Below are positions 46,132-54,485 of a DNA stretch of 64,000 nucleotides, piece after piece (the first letter of the stretch is position 1; each line of letters begins with the position of its first letter). Under the pieces are notes generated by a model that worked only from the letters and a program-made list of their open reading frames with translations, searched no databases and was not told where the DNA came from. The stretch is from Thermodesulfobacterium hveragerdense DSM 12571 (GTDB lineage Bacteria; Desulfobacterota; Thermodesulfobacteria; Thermodesulfobacteriales; Thermodesulfobacteriaceae), in assembly GCF_000423845.1 (NCBI RefSeq), contig NZ_AUIT01000001.1, positions 62,001 through 126,000 on the forward strand, in the 5' to 3' direction. The position numbers and the translations under genes are program-made.

Positions 46132-46830
46132 CTATTCGAGGGTCTCTTTTTCCCATTTTACCAGAAAACCGTTTTTTAGCAAAAAAATTTTTTTCATTCT
46201 TTTAGCTAAATCCCAGTTATGGGTTACCATCACCACTGCGGTGTTAAAATCTTGGTTAAGGGTTAAAAAAGCGTTGATTACCTCTTCTGCACTTGCTGGG
46301 TCAAGGTTACCGGTAGGTTCATCTGCCAGCACCAAAACCGGATTTAAAAAAAGCGCCCTGGCAATGGCTGCCCGTTGTCTTTCTCCTCCAGAAAGAGAAG
46401 AAGGCTTATGGTCTTTTCTATGAAAAATTCTAAGTTTTTGCAAAAGAACCTCTGTCCTTTGCATACATTCCTCTATGGTCAGATTGGCAATCAATCCTGG
46501 AAGGATAACGTTTTCCAAAACCGTAAACTCTGGTAAAAGATGGTGTAGCTGAAAAACAAAGCCTATCCTCTTTCGTATTTCAAGGATAAGCTCCTCTTGT
46601 TTATAATCTATCTTTTTACCCAGAAAATATACCTCTCCGTCTGTAGGCTGATCAAGGGTACCCATAAGGTTTAACAAAGTGGTCTTCCCAACCCCAGAAG
46701 GTCCTACTATGACTATAAGGTCTCCTGGATATACCTCCAAGTCGATTTTTTTTAATACCTCGATCTCTTCGTTTGCATGCTGGTATTTTTTTGAGATAGA
46801 TTTCAGGACTAAAACAGGAAGGTTATCCAT
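46132..46830 (-). CDS. lolD: LolD-type ABC transporter ATPase (lipoprotein release)
   Basis: 232 aa ATPase. Walker A GPSGVGKT (43-50), Q-loop GFVFQLHHLLPEFTVLENV, the signature LSGGERQRAAIARAL and Walker B PVLVLADEPTGNLD are present. The QLHHLLPEFTVLENV wording is typical of LolD. It is encoded with the permease gene upstream (8-nt overlap) and bamA downstream, an envelope-biogenesis arrangement also seen in delta-proteobacteria-like genomes. Confidence 0.95.
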   Translation of the reverse strand: MDNLPVLVLKSISKKYQHANEEIEVLKKIDLEVYPGDLIVIVGPSGVGKTTLLNLMGTLDQPTDGEVYFLGKKIDYKQEELILEIRKRIGFVFQLHHLLPEFTVLENVILPGLIANLTIEECMQRTEVLLQKLRIFHRKDHKPSSLSGGERQRAAIARALFLNPVLVLADEPTGNLDPASAEEVINAFLTLNQDFNTAVVMVTHNWDLAKRMKKIFLLKNGFLVKWEKETLE

Positions 46831-48055
46831 GGCGTAAAACCTCTGCAGGCATAACTTCAGAAGCCTTTTTAGCCGGATAAAGACAGGCTAACAGACTTAT
46901 CAAAAGAGAAACCACAACGATAACCAAAAGGTCGAAAAATTTTAAAGAAACCGGCATGTATTCTACTGGATAAACATCACTTGGAAGCTTTACCACCGGA
47001 TATTTAGAAAGAACCCAACAAAGACTGCCTCCTAACATTAAACCTAACAATACCCCTATAACTGCAAACAAAAAGCCACTATAAAAAAACAGGATTATTA
47101 CATCCTTAGAAGAAGCCCCAAGAGCTCTTAAAATAGCTATATCCATTTTTTTCTCAGAAACAAGCATGATCATGGCGGCGATTATCGTAAAAAGAGAAAC
47201 GGCAATCATAAGACTTAGCACTACAAAGAGGCCTAACTTTTCCATCTTAAGGGCAGCAAAAAGGTTTTTATTCCATTCCTGCCAGTCAAGGATTTGAACT
47301 CCCAAACCTAAGGAGGAAAGCAACCTATCTTTGTAAATTCCTGATTTAAATGGATCTTTTAGCTTAATCTCTAAGGACCTGTTGGTAGGGGTAAGATAAG
47401 AAAAAAACGCTTCAGAAGGGGCAAAAACAAGGTTTAAATCAAAATCATAAACCCCTGTTTCAAACCAACCTACTACCTTTAAGTCTAATATTTTAGGCAT
47501 AAAACCAAATGGAGTAAACATACCCTGAGCACTCATAAAATTTAAAACTTCTCCTATCCCAAGTCCTAATCGGTCTCTTAGTTTTTTCCCTACCACTACC
47601 GGAATTACCTTCTGTTCTTTTGCAATGATTAAAAAATCCTTCTCTACATAAAATACCTTAAAACCTTTTTCTTTGGCCAGCATATCTAGGTTAGAGGCTT
47701 TAAGCACTATACCGATAGGATGGGAACGAGCGATGATTAACCCCTGGATAGAAGACGTCTCCTGAAGGCTTACCAGTTGGTCCTTAGGGATTTCTTTTTC
47801 TACCAAGTTCTTTATCTTAGGGGTTAACCCTTCTTCCCAGAAGGTAATCGTGATATGGGGGTTTAAACTTAAAATCTTTTCTGCTACCGCTTCTCTAAAA
47901 CCGGTTATCACAGCGTTAACCACAGTTAAGGCTCCTACACTGAGAGCTACTCCTAAAACAGCAATAACCGCTATTATCCCTGTAAAACGCTCTCTTTTTC
48001 GTGAAAAAACATATTTTAAAGCTAACCAGAGCCTCCAGTTGTTAGAAAACCTCAT
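46823..48055 (-). CDS. LolC/LolE-family lipoprotein-releasing permease
   Basis: 410 aa with four TM segments: one near residue 25-45 and three near the C-terminus (VVLSLMIAVSLFTIIAAMIM, FFYSGFLFAVIGVLLGLMLG, LLVIVVVSLLISLLACLYPA). A large periplasmic domain lies between them. The N-terminus WRLWLALKYVFSRKRERFTGII and the MDIAILRALGASSKDVIILF motif are family hallmarks. Only one such gene is present, so a LolF-type homodimer or a distant partner is possible. Confidence 0.93.
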   Translation of the reverse strand: MRFSNNWRLWLALKYVFSRKRERFTGIIAVIAVLGVALSVGALTVVNAVITGFREAVAEKILSLNPHITITFWEEGLTPKIKNLVEKEIPKDQLVSLQETSSIQGLIIARSHPIGIVLKASNLDMLAKEKGFKVFYVEKDFLIIAKEQKVIPVVVGKKLRDRLGLGIGEVLNFMSAQGMFTPFGFMPKILDLKVVGWFETGVYDFDLNLVFAPSEAFFSYLTPTNRSLEIKLKDPFKSGIYKDRLLSSLGLGVQILDWQEWNKNLFAALKMEKLGLFVVLSLMIAVSLFTIIAAMIMLVSEKKMDIAILRALGASSKDVIILFFYSGFLFAVIGVLLGLMLGGSLCWVLSKYPVVKLPSDVYPVEYMPVSLKFFDLLVIVVVSLLISLLACLYPAKKASEVMPAEVLRHG

Positions 48056-48068
48056 TCAAAATATCCTT

Positions 48069-49562
48069 TTAAAGATCCTCTTTTCTTCTCAAGTGGGGGA
48101 AAAGAATGACCTCTCTTATCGAGGGACTGTCGGTAAAAAGCATAATCACTCTATCTATACCGATACCTTCTCCTGCACAAGGAGGCATACCATATTCAAG
48201 GGCTCGGATAAAATCTTCGTCAATCTCAGGGGGTATTTCTTCGTCTATTTCTCTTAGTTTAATTTGTTCTTCAAACCTTTCCCTCTGGTCCCTTGGGTCG
48301 TTTAACTCTGAAAAAGCATTAGCTACCTCTTTTCCTGCAATATACAACTCAAACCTTTCTGCAAAATCAGGGTCTTCATCACTTCTTCTGGCTAAGGGAG
48401 AAACCTCCACAGGAAATTTTACCACAAAGGTAGGTTGTATAAGTTTAGGTTCTACCAATTCTTCAAAAAGCTTAGTCCACCACTTCCCTATACGTGGGTC
48501 TTTTAGGTTTAGCTCAACCCCTTTTTCTTTAGCAAACTTAATAAGTTTTTCCTTTTCAAAGAGTACCTCCTTAGGAATACCTCCTAACTCTATAAGAGAG
48601 TCTAAAAACTCAACTCGTTTCCAAGGAGGAGTAAAGTCTATCTCTTGACCTTGGTAAGTAATCTTAGGGTTACCTGTTATTTCCAAGGCAAGCCCATAAA
48701 ACAACTCCTCGGTTCTTTTCATAAGATCTTCATAGGTAGCATAAGCCTCGTAAAACTCTAACATCGTAAACTCTGGATTATGTCTGCTTGAAACCCCTTC
48801 ATTTCTAAAATTTCTGTTAAGTTCAAACACCTTATTAAAACCGCCTACGATAAGTCTCTTTAGATAAAGCTCAGGCGCTATCCTAAGATACAAATTCATG
48901 TCTAAAGCGTTGTGATAGGTAATAAAAGGTTTAGCAGCTGCACCCCCTGCTATAGGATGCATCATCGGGGTTTCTACCTCTAAAAACCCCTGAGAAATAA
49001 AATAATCCCTTATATACTGAATAATCTGGGTGCGTAGTCTAAAAAGCTCTCTTACCTTAGGATTCATGATAAGGTCTACATAACGCATCCGGTACCTTAA
49101 CTCCGTATCCTTAAGTCCGTGATATTTTTCAGGTAAAGGCCTGAGAGCCTTGGTTAAAAGCTTAAAACTCTTCACCAAGATGGTAATCTCACCGGTCTTG
49201 GTTTTGATAAGCCTTCCTTTAACCCCTATGATATCCCCTATGTCTATAAATTTCTTAAAAAATTCAAAATCCTCTTGAGCCAACTCATTTTTAGCCACTA
49301 AGATTTGAATTTTGTCTGTATCGTCTTGGAGATGGGCAAAAATAAGTTTACCCATCTCCCTTCTTGCCATAACCCTTCCTGCTACCACAAATTCTTGGGT
49401 CTTTTTTTCTATCTCCTCAGGGCTTAATTCTTGATATTTTTCCTTTATATATTTTGCTTTATCCTTAGGACGAAAATCGTTGGGATAGGTCTTAATCCCC
49501 ATAGACTCAAGTTTGGCAAGTTTTTCAAAACGCACTTTGATAACCTGACTTTCCTCTAACAT
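48069..49562 (-). CDS. lysS: lysyl-tRNA synthetase, class II
   Basis: 497 aa. The N-terminal OB-fold anticodon domain (VAGRVMARREMGKLIFAHLQDD) is followed by the class II core: motif 1 near RTQIIQYIRDYF, motif 2 FRNEGVSSRHNPEFTMLEFY and motif 3 GIGIDRVIMLF. DPDFAERFELYIAGKEVANAF is specific to LysS. The ATG follows GGAGGGA. It is first in the lysS-lolC/E-lolD-bamA run (13-nt gap to the permease). Confidence 0.98.
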   Translation of the reverse strand: MLEESQVIKVRFEKLAKLESMGIKTYPNDFRPKDKAKYIKEKYQELSPEEIEKKTQEFVVAGRVMARREMGKLIFAHLQDDTDKIQILVAKNELAQEDFEFFKKFIDIGDIIGVKGRLIKTKTGEITILVKSFKLLTKALRPLPEKYHGLKDTELRYRMRYVDLIMNPKVRELFRLRTQIIQYIRDYFISQGFLEVETPMMHPIAGGAAAKPFITYHNALDMNLYLRIAPELYLKRLIVGGFNKVFELNRNFRNEGVSSRHNPEFTMLEFYEAYATYEDLMKRTEELFYGLALEITGNPKITYQGQEIDFTPPWKRVEFLDSLIELGGIPKEVLFEKEKLIKFAKEKGVELNLKDPRIGKWWTKLFEELVEPKLIQPTFVVKFPVEVSPLARRSDEDPDFAERFELYIAGKEVANAFSELNDPRDQRERFEEQIKLREIDEEIPPEIDEDFIRALEYGMPPCAGEGIGIDRVIMLFTDSPSIREVILFPHLRRKEDL

Positions 49563-49701
49563 CTATTATCCCTCCAAAATTTTTACTCCAGCCCTATTTT
49601 ATTACGAATTTTACTTTTTCCAACCTACCTTAAAGCCTTGAGGTAAAAACAGTAAAAGGCAACATTTCAGATTCCAAACCATACAAACCCCTTTGTATTG
49701 C

Positions 49702-49730
49702 TTGACTTTTTAAAGATTAAGTCTTAACAT
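49702..49730 (+). promoter_or_regulatory. sigma-70-type promoter for the DUF151 nuclease gene
   Basis: TTGACT (49702-49707), 17 bases, TAACAT (49725-49730), 39 bases before the ATG at 49770. The -35 box is good, the -10 moderate. The lysS promoter must lie in the same 207-nt divergent gap, but I could not place it with confidence. Confidence 0.45.
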
Positions 49731-49769
49731 ATTTAAAAATAAAGAGGGCATAAAAGGGGGTTTGATTTT

Positions 49770-50285
49770 ATGAAAATAAAAATGGTGTTGCATGGGATAG
49801 CCATGGATCCTATGTCTAACAGTCCTGTGATGTTATTAAAAGAGGCAGAAGGAGAAAGGATCCTTCCTATTTGGATAGGAGTTTTAGAAGCTACTTCCAT
49901 CGCAGCTAAGTTAGAAAATATACAATTTCCAAGACCATTAACCCATGACCTGATCAAAAATATATTCGAAAATCTGGGAATTACCATTCCCAAGGTTGAA
50001 ATCGTAGACCTTAAGGACAATACTTATTACGCTCTTATTACTGTAGTTACCGGAGATAAGGTTTTAGAAATAGACTCCCGTCCCAGCGATGCTATAGCTT
50101 TAGCTTTAAGGCTTAATGCTGAAATCTTTGTAGATGAAGAGGTGTTCAAAAAGAGTCAGATTTATTCTGAAACTCCAGTAGGTGAAAAACAAGGAGAAAT
50201 GGTAATCACTACTAAAGAGGAAAAAGAAAAACTGAAAGATTTTCTGGAAAATCTGGATCCTAAACTTTTCAAATACAAAATGTAA
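49770..50285 (+). CDS. bifunctional nuclease-family protein (DUF151)
   Basis: 171 aa. The DUF151/BFN signatures are clear: PVMLLKEAEGERILPIWIGVLEATSIA, RPLTHDLIKNIFENLG and IDSRPSDAIALALRLNAEIFVDEEVF. The C-terminal tail (EKLKDFLENLDPKLFKY) is typical of bacterial members. Plant relatives have DNase/RNase activity; the bacterial role is not settled. GGGGG lies upstream of the ATG, and the PHP gene follows at 11 nt. Confidence 0.92.
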   Translation: MKIKMVLHGIAMDPMSNSPVMLLKEAEGERILPIWIGVLEATSIAAKLENIQFPRPLTHDLIKNIFENLGITIPKVEIVDLKDNTYYALITVVTGDKVLEIDSRPSDAIALALRLNAEIFVDEEVFKKSQIYSETPVGEKQGEMVITTKEEKEKLKDFLENLDPKLFKYKM

Positions 50286-50296
50286 GGAATTGGAAG

Positions 50297-50938
50297 TTGT
50301 TTGATTTGCACTGCCACTCAGTCTTTAGCGATGGAGAACTTATACCAGCAGAGTTATGGAGAAGGGTTCAAGCCTTAGGCTATCAAGCCATAGCCATTAC
50401 CGACCACGTAGACCACTCAAACTTTGAACACATCCTTCAAAGCCTTTTAAAGTTTAAAAGGTCTGTTCAAGATCTCATCCCAAGGTTTATCGTAGGTGTA
50501 GAAATAACCCATGTACCTCCAGACCTCATTCCTCCCCTTATCAATGAATGTCGAAAAGCTGGGGCAGAAATAGTGGTGGTCCATGGAGAAACTGTTGTAG
50601 AACCTGTGGCTGAAGGGACCAATCTTGCCGCTATCCTGGGAGAAGCCGACATCCTTGCTCATCCAGGGCTTATTAAGCCTGAAGAGGTAAAACTTGCAGC
50701 TCAAAAAGGGATCTTTTTAGAAATATCTGGCAGAAAAGGACACTGTCTTACCAACGGACATGTAGTCAGCTTGGCTAAAACTTATGGAGCCAATCTGGTA
50801 ATAAACTCAGACGGACATAGTCCCTCAGATTTTATGTCTAAGGAATTAGCTATTAAAGTAGGGATAGGAGCTGGGCTTTCAGCTGAAGAAGTTCAAAAAG
50901 TATGGGAAATCGCTCAGAAAAGGTTTCTAAAAACTTAA
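50297..50938 (+). CDS. PHP-domain metal-dependent phosphoesterase
   Basis: 213 aa. PHP motifs HCHSVFSDG (H5, H7), ITDHVDHSN, VEITHVPPD, VVHGE and NSDGHSP line the expected tri-metal site. It resembles histidinol-phosphatase-like PHP proteins found alone in thermophiles, but lacks evidence for a specific substrate. The start is TTG 50297 with AAGGAA upstream. It is downstream of the DUF151 gene and overlaps the next gene by 37 nt. Confidence 0.85.
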   Translation: MFDLHCHSVFSDGELIPAELWRRVQALGYQAIAITDHVDHSNFEHILQSLLKFKRSVQDLIPRFIVGVEITHVPPDLIPPLINECRKAGAEIVVVHGETVVEPVAEGTNLAAILGEADILAHPGLIKPEEVKLAAQKGIFLEISGRKGHCLTNGHVVSLAKTYGANLVINSDGHSPSDFMSKELAIKVGIGAGLSAEEVQKVWEIAQKRFLKT

Positions 50939-51366
50939 CCATAGAAAAAACACTTTCTTCTATCTTTAGCACCTTAGGGTATCCTGAAACCATCCTTAAG
51001 TTTAATACAAAACTTCTCATATCTCTTTCAGACATTTCCTATGAGTTAATCCTACCTTTAATCATCCAAGAAAAAGGACAAACCTACTTTTGGGTAGACT
51101 ACAAACCTCAAAACTTTTTGTCCTGTTTTGAAAGAGGTTTTATAAGTTTAGCAAGACTTGTTAGTAATCCTTTACCTTTCTTTGGGGCAATAACCAACCT
51201 CACAGAGTTTATATTAATAGACTTTTATCAAGTAAAAACCTCTAAAGGAAATAAAGAAATAATCCCCCCGTATGGTAAAATAAAAACCTATACTCCTGGT
51301 CCACCCAAACCCTTTAACCCTGAAATTGAAACCAAAATTTTGAGGCTCTACCTAAAAGGAGGATGA
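50902..51366 (+). CDS. stand-alone HsdR-N-terminal-domain-like protein
   Basis: 154 aa. It resembles the PF13588-type N-terminal domain of type I restriction R subunits: a helical start, FWVDYKPQNFLSCFERGFISLARLV, and PLPFFGAITNLTEFILIDF (the usual 'nomad TN' strand with the residence motif), ending in IPPYGKI. No helicase domain follows and no hsdM/hsdS is near, so it is not a restriction system. The catalytic Asp/Glu-x-Lys is partly there (VDYKP), but the preceding acidic residue is unclear. ATG 50902 has a weak ribosome site and overlaps the PHP gene. Confidence 0.65.
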   Translation: MGNRSEKVSKNLTIEKTLSSIFSTLGYPETILKFNTKLLISLSDISYELILPLIIQEKGQTYFWVDYKPQNFLSCFERGFISLARLVSNPLPFFGAITNLTEFILIDFYQVKTSKGNKEIIPPYGKIKTYTPGPPKPFNPEIETKILRLYLKGG

Positions 51367-51397
51367 AAAAACTTAGCAAACAGGCTGTAAGCTTGGC

Positions 51398-52135
51398 TTA
51401 AAAACTTGAGCGTTGTCTTTGGGTCTCAAAAAGAGCTATAGCAGCAGCTACCGAAACATTAAGGCTTTCTACCTTTCCTTTCATCGGAATTTTGGCTAAA
51501 AAGTCGCACTGCTCTAAAATTCCGGGTCTAATCCCTTTTCCTTCGTTTCCTACGATTAAAACCAAAGGAATTTGAAGGTCCAGCTGATATATGGACTTTT
51601 CGGCTTTGTGGGTAAGCCCTAACACCCATAAACCTTTCTCTTTAAAAAATTGAAGGGCATGTTTTAGGTTGGTAACCTTAGCTATAGGGAGGTTAAACAC
51701 AGCTCCTGCAGAAACCTTAGCTACTGTTTCAGTCACTTCACAGGCTCTAACCTTAGGGATTACCACCCCATGAACCCCTAAGGCATCAGCACTACGTATA
51801 ATAGCCCCTACGTTATGAGGATCCTCTACCTCGTCCAACATGACCACCAAAGGCACTTCACCTCTCTTTTCCCAGTTGGCTACTATATCCTCTAAATCGG
51901 CGTAATTAAAGGTTAAAAGATAGGCCACCACCCCTTGGGTGTTTAGATGTGCTGGTATTTTGGGAGGTAATTTTTCTGAGATTTTAACGGTAATCCCAAG
52001 TTTTTTAGCCTTCTCTAAAATTTGATGTTTTTTCCCTGACAGGCTATTTTTATCAAGCCATATCTTTTCGATAGACTGAGGGTTGTTTTTAAGAGCCTCT
52101 AAGACAGGGTTTATTCCGTAAATAAAGGAGGTCAT
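51398..52135 (-). CDS. rlmB: 23S rRNA 2'-O-methyltransferase RlmB-like (TrmH/SPOUT family)
   Basis: 245 aa. An N-terminal substrate-binding domain (YGINPVLEALKNNPQSIEKIWL) is followed by the SPOUT knot: LDEVEDPHNVGAIIRSADALGVHGVVIP, LVLIVGNEGKGIRPG and MKGKVESLNVSVAAAIALFE. RlmB methylates G2251 (E. coli numbering); the close TrmH/SpoU relatives make the exact target slightly uncertain. It overlaps the gmk stop by 4 nt. Confidence 0.9.
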   Translation of the reverse strand: MTSFIYGINPVLEALKNNPQSIEKIWLDKNSLSGKKHQILEKAKKLGITVKISEKLPPKIPAHLNTQGVVAYLLTFNYADLEDIVANWEKRGEVPLVVMLDEVEDPHNVGAIIRSADALGVHGVVIPKVRACEVTETVAKVSAGAVFNLPIAKVTNLKHALQFFKEKGLWVLGLTHKAEKSIYQLDLQIPLVLIVGNEGKGIRPGILEQCDFLAKIPMKGKVESLNVSVAAAIALFETQRQRSSF

Positions 52136-52752
52136 AGATTAAGGTTAAAGTTAGACAAGAAGATTTTCCACTGATGGTTTCTATAGGGTCTACTTAACTC
52201 AGCTTTAACTATCGAAAAGAAAAGCTCTTTACTTTTTTCTAAGGTTTCGTTTACTATCACATAATCAAACCAGGAGGCAAACCTGAGTTCTTCTTTAGCC
52301 CTTTTTAAACGATTTTGCACCTCAGCCTCGTTTTCTGTACCCCTTTGAATGATACGAGTTTTAAGAGACTGAAGGTCAGGAGGGGCTATGAAAATAAATA
52401 TTGCATCTGAACCAAAATATGACTTAAGTCTGGTGGCTCCTACCACCTCTATGTCTAACACTAAGTGTTTGTTCTGAGTAAAGGCCTTTTCTACCTCTGT
52501 CTTTGCCGTTCCATAAAAGGTCCCAAAAACCTCTACCCATTCTAAAAATTCATCCCTTTCTATCATCTCTAAAAAAACAGAACGGCTTATAAAGTAATAA
52601 TGTTTTCCATCTTCCTCTCCAGGACGTGGAGCTCTGGTAGTATGAGAAACAGAAAAATAAAATTCATCCTGAGGCAAATCCTTAAGTATCGTGCTTTTAC
52701 CAGCCCCAGAAGGACCGGTAACCACTATGATTAGTCTCTTATTCCTCTTCAT
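52132..52752 (-). CDS. gmk: guanylate kinase
   Basis: GMP to GDP kinase, 206 aa. P-loop GPSGAGKST (13-21), [20 protein letters not shown] (GMP site), [17 protein letters not shown] and [14 protein letters not shown] are family motifs. It overlaps remA by 14 nt and rlmB by 4 nt. The usual rpoZ neighbour after gmk is missing here. Confidence 0.97.
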   Translation of the reverse strand: MKRNKRLIIVVTGPSGAGKSTILKDLPQDEFYFSVSHTTRAPRPGEEDGKHYYFISRSVFLEMIERDEFLEWVEVFGTFYGTAKTEVEKAFTQNKHLVLDIEVVGATRLKSYFGSDAIFIFIAPPDLQSLKTRIIQRGTENEAEVQNRLKRAKEELRFASWFDYVIVNETLEKSKELFFSIVKAELSRPYRNHQWKIFLSNFNLNL

Positions 52753-53020
52753 CTTTTTCCAACCTTTCTAACCCATCAGACATCAGCCTTTGGGCTACAG
52801 TTTCTGCTTGTATAGCAGAAAGGATGATATGATTGCTATCGGTGATGATGATAGAGCGAGTCTTACGTCCCTGAGTAGCATCGATAAGCCTTCTTGTTTC
52901 CTTAGCCTCTTCCTTTAACCTCTTCATAGGAGCAGAGTTTGGATTTACGATAGCAATGATTCTATCTGCAACCACATAGTTGCCAAAACCTATGTTTAAA
53001 AGTTTACAACTACATCCCAT
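52739..53020 (-). CDS. remA: RemA-family (DUF370) regulatory protein
   Basis: 93 aa from ATG 53020. The upstream ATG four codons earlier contains the ribosome site itself (GGAGGTCTTT), so 53020 is the better start. [29 protein letters not shown] and [33 protein letters not shown] are the DUF370 signature. In Bacillus RemA is a DNA-binding matrix regulator. In Gram-negatives the gene is conserved next to gmk with unknown function. Confidence 0.9.
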   Translation of the reverse strand: MGCSCKLLNIGFGNYVVADRIIAIVNPNSAPMKRLKEEAKETRRLIDATQGRKTRSIIITDSNHIILSAIQAETVAQRLMSDGLERLEKDEEE

Positions 53021-53081
53021 AAAGACCTCCATAAAAAGAAAATTTTGGTTTAAAAGAGATTAATCAAGTTTATCTTTAATT

Positions 53082-53109
53082 ATTGTAAAACATTTTTTCA
53101 TTTTGTCAA
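53082..53109 (-). promoter_or_regulatory. strong sigma-70-type promoter of remA-gmk-rlmB
   Basis: Minus strand TTGACA (53109-53104), 16 bases, TACAAT (53087-53082): 6/6 and 5/6 matches. It is about 60 nt before the remA ATG, just past the end of pssA. Confidence 0.65.
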
Positions 53110-53115
53110 TTTTTC

Positions 53116-53835
53116 TCAAAAATCCTTTCTTTTACGAAGTTTTTTTATGACTTTAATACCCTTGGTTTTAAAAAATAAAGCCGGCCCTAATAAGGTATAT
53201 ACTACGATTAAGACAAAGATAGAGTAAGAAGGATAGGCAGCGGAAAGGGTAAGGGCACCTACAAAAAGCAGTAAAAGATAAAAATTTTGAGATTTTTCTA
53301 TTTTTATGTGTTTAAAGCTGGGATATTGGATAGGAGAAACTAACAGGTAAGAGACAAGGCTTACAGCAGTTAGAGTAGCCCATTTAGGAAGCTCAAAATC
53401 AGGACGATAGGATTGTATAAAAAGCACAGAAGAAGCCAAAATAGCCGCCCCTGCAGGTGAAGGGAGTCCTTCAAAATAACCAAGCCCAGAATGGGCTTTT
53501 ACGTTATATCTTGCAAGCCTTAAAGCTACACAGGTAGTATATAAAAAACAACTCAACCATCCCAGTTTACCAAATTCTATAAGCCCAAACTGGTATATAA
53601 GAATAGCAGGGGCTAAACCAAAGGAAATGAGGTCGCTCAAAGAATCATATTCAAGACCAAACTTAGAAGTCTGCTTTAAATATCGAGCAATCCTCCCATC
53701 AAAGATATCAAAAACCATCGCTAAAAAAATAGCCCAACCAGCTTTAGTAAAATCTCCGTGGATGGAACATATGATCGAATAAAAACCAAAAAAGAGGTTA
53801 AAAGTAGTAAAAATGTTAGGGATTAGTGATAACAT
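53116..53835 (-). CDS. pssA: CDP-diacylglycerol-serine O-phosphatidyltransferase
   Basis: 239 aa membrane enzyme making phosphatidylserine. The CDP-alcohol phosphotransferase motif is complete: DGRIAR (46-51), then G60, D64 and D68 in KFGLEYDSLSDLISFG. The N-terminal SLIPNIFTTFNLFFGFYSII and the multiple TM segments fit the Gram-positive/thermophile-type Pss. It acts directly before Psd, whose gene ends 4 nt upstream. Confidence 0.95.
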   Translation of the reverse strand: MLSLIPNIFTTFNLFFGFYSIICSIHGDFTKAGWAIFLAMVFDIFDGRIARYLKQTSKFGLEYDSLSDLISFGLAPAILIYQFGLIEFGKLGWLSCFLYTTCVALRLARYNVKAHSGLGYFEGLPSPAGAAILASSVLFIQSYRPDFELPKWATLTAVSLVSYLLVSPIQYPSFKHIKIEKSQNFYLLLLFVGALTLSAAYPSYSIFVLIVVYTLLGPALFFKTKGIKVIKKLRKRKDF

Positions 53836-53839
53836 ACTT

Positions 53840-54481
53840 TTAATCCTTCTTTAATAACATACGACCCAAAACAGTTTCTCCAGCAAAAACTCTATGTCCT
53901 TCTTTTACGTAGATTTCAGCGTTTTCAACTGGGAAAAAAAGCTCTACCCTTGAGCTAAACTTTATGATACCGATAGGGTCTCCTGCGACCACATCATCTC
54001 CAGGAAGGACAAAAGCCCTTATCCTTCTTGCAACCATCCCCGCTATCTGTACCACCCAAAAAGGGGTACCATCTTCTCGTTCTATAAGATAAAGTTGTTT
54101 TTCGTTTTGTTGAAAAGCTTCTTTTTTAAAAACAGGAAGTTTTTCTCCTTTTACATACTGCATACGTAAGACTTTACCTGTGATAGGAGAGCGATTGATA
54201 TGAACATCCCATAGCCTCATAAAAATCCCTATCCTCCAAAGGGGGGCAGAAAACCAAGAAGGATTTTCTTCTATCTGACAGGTAACTACCTTTCCGTCTG
54301 CAGGAGAGATGATGAGTTCTGGGTCTAAGACAGGTTCTCTTTTAGGGTTTCTGAAAAAAAAGGCATTAGCCAACCCTATTCCTAACCCTAAGAGCGCCGC
54401 TTTTCTTTTTTTAAACAAAAGGCTTGTACCTGCAAACAGTAAGGGATAAAACACCCACGGAAAACCTTCTTTGTGCAGCAT
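53840..54481 (-). CDS. psd: phosphatidylserine decarboxylase proenzyme (short form)
   Basis: 213 aa. FFRNPKREPVLDPELIISPADGKV, FMRLWDVHINRSPITGKV and QIAGMVARRI match the short membrane-anchored Psd group. Self-cleavage to a pyruvoyl group normally occurs at Gly-Ser (GS in LGST or FGSR). Here the site reads KFSSRVELF (S176-S177), so Gly is replaced by Ser. The two N-terminal hydrophobic segments anchor the protein. With PssA it would make phosphatidylethanolamine. Confidence 0.93.
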   Translation of the reverse strand: MLHKEGFPWVFYPLLFAGTSLLFKKRKAALLGLGIGLANAFFFRNPKREPVLDPELIISPADGKVVTCQIEENPSWFSAPLWRIGIFMRLWDVHINRSPITGKVLRMQYVKGEKLPVFKKEAFQQNEKQLYLIEREDGTPFWVVQIAGMVARRIRAFVLPGDDVVAGDPIGIIKFSSRVELFFPVENAEIYVKEGHRVFAGETVLGRMLLKKD

Positions 54482-54485
54482 AAAT

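Noticed and set aside
48106..48648. 180-codon open frame opposite lysS
   Set aside because: Ser-rich translation typical of an antisense shadow; lysS on the other strand is certain.
50902..51366. Remnant of a type I restriction-modification system
   Set aside because: No hsdM, hsdS, helicase domain or mobile-element remains nearby; a stand-alone HsdR-N-like family fits better.
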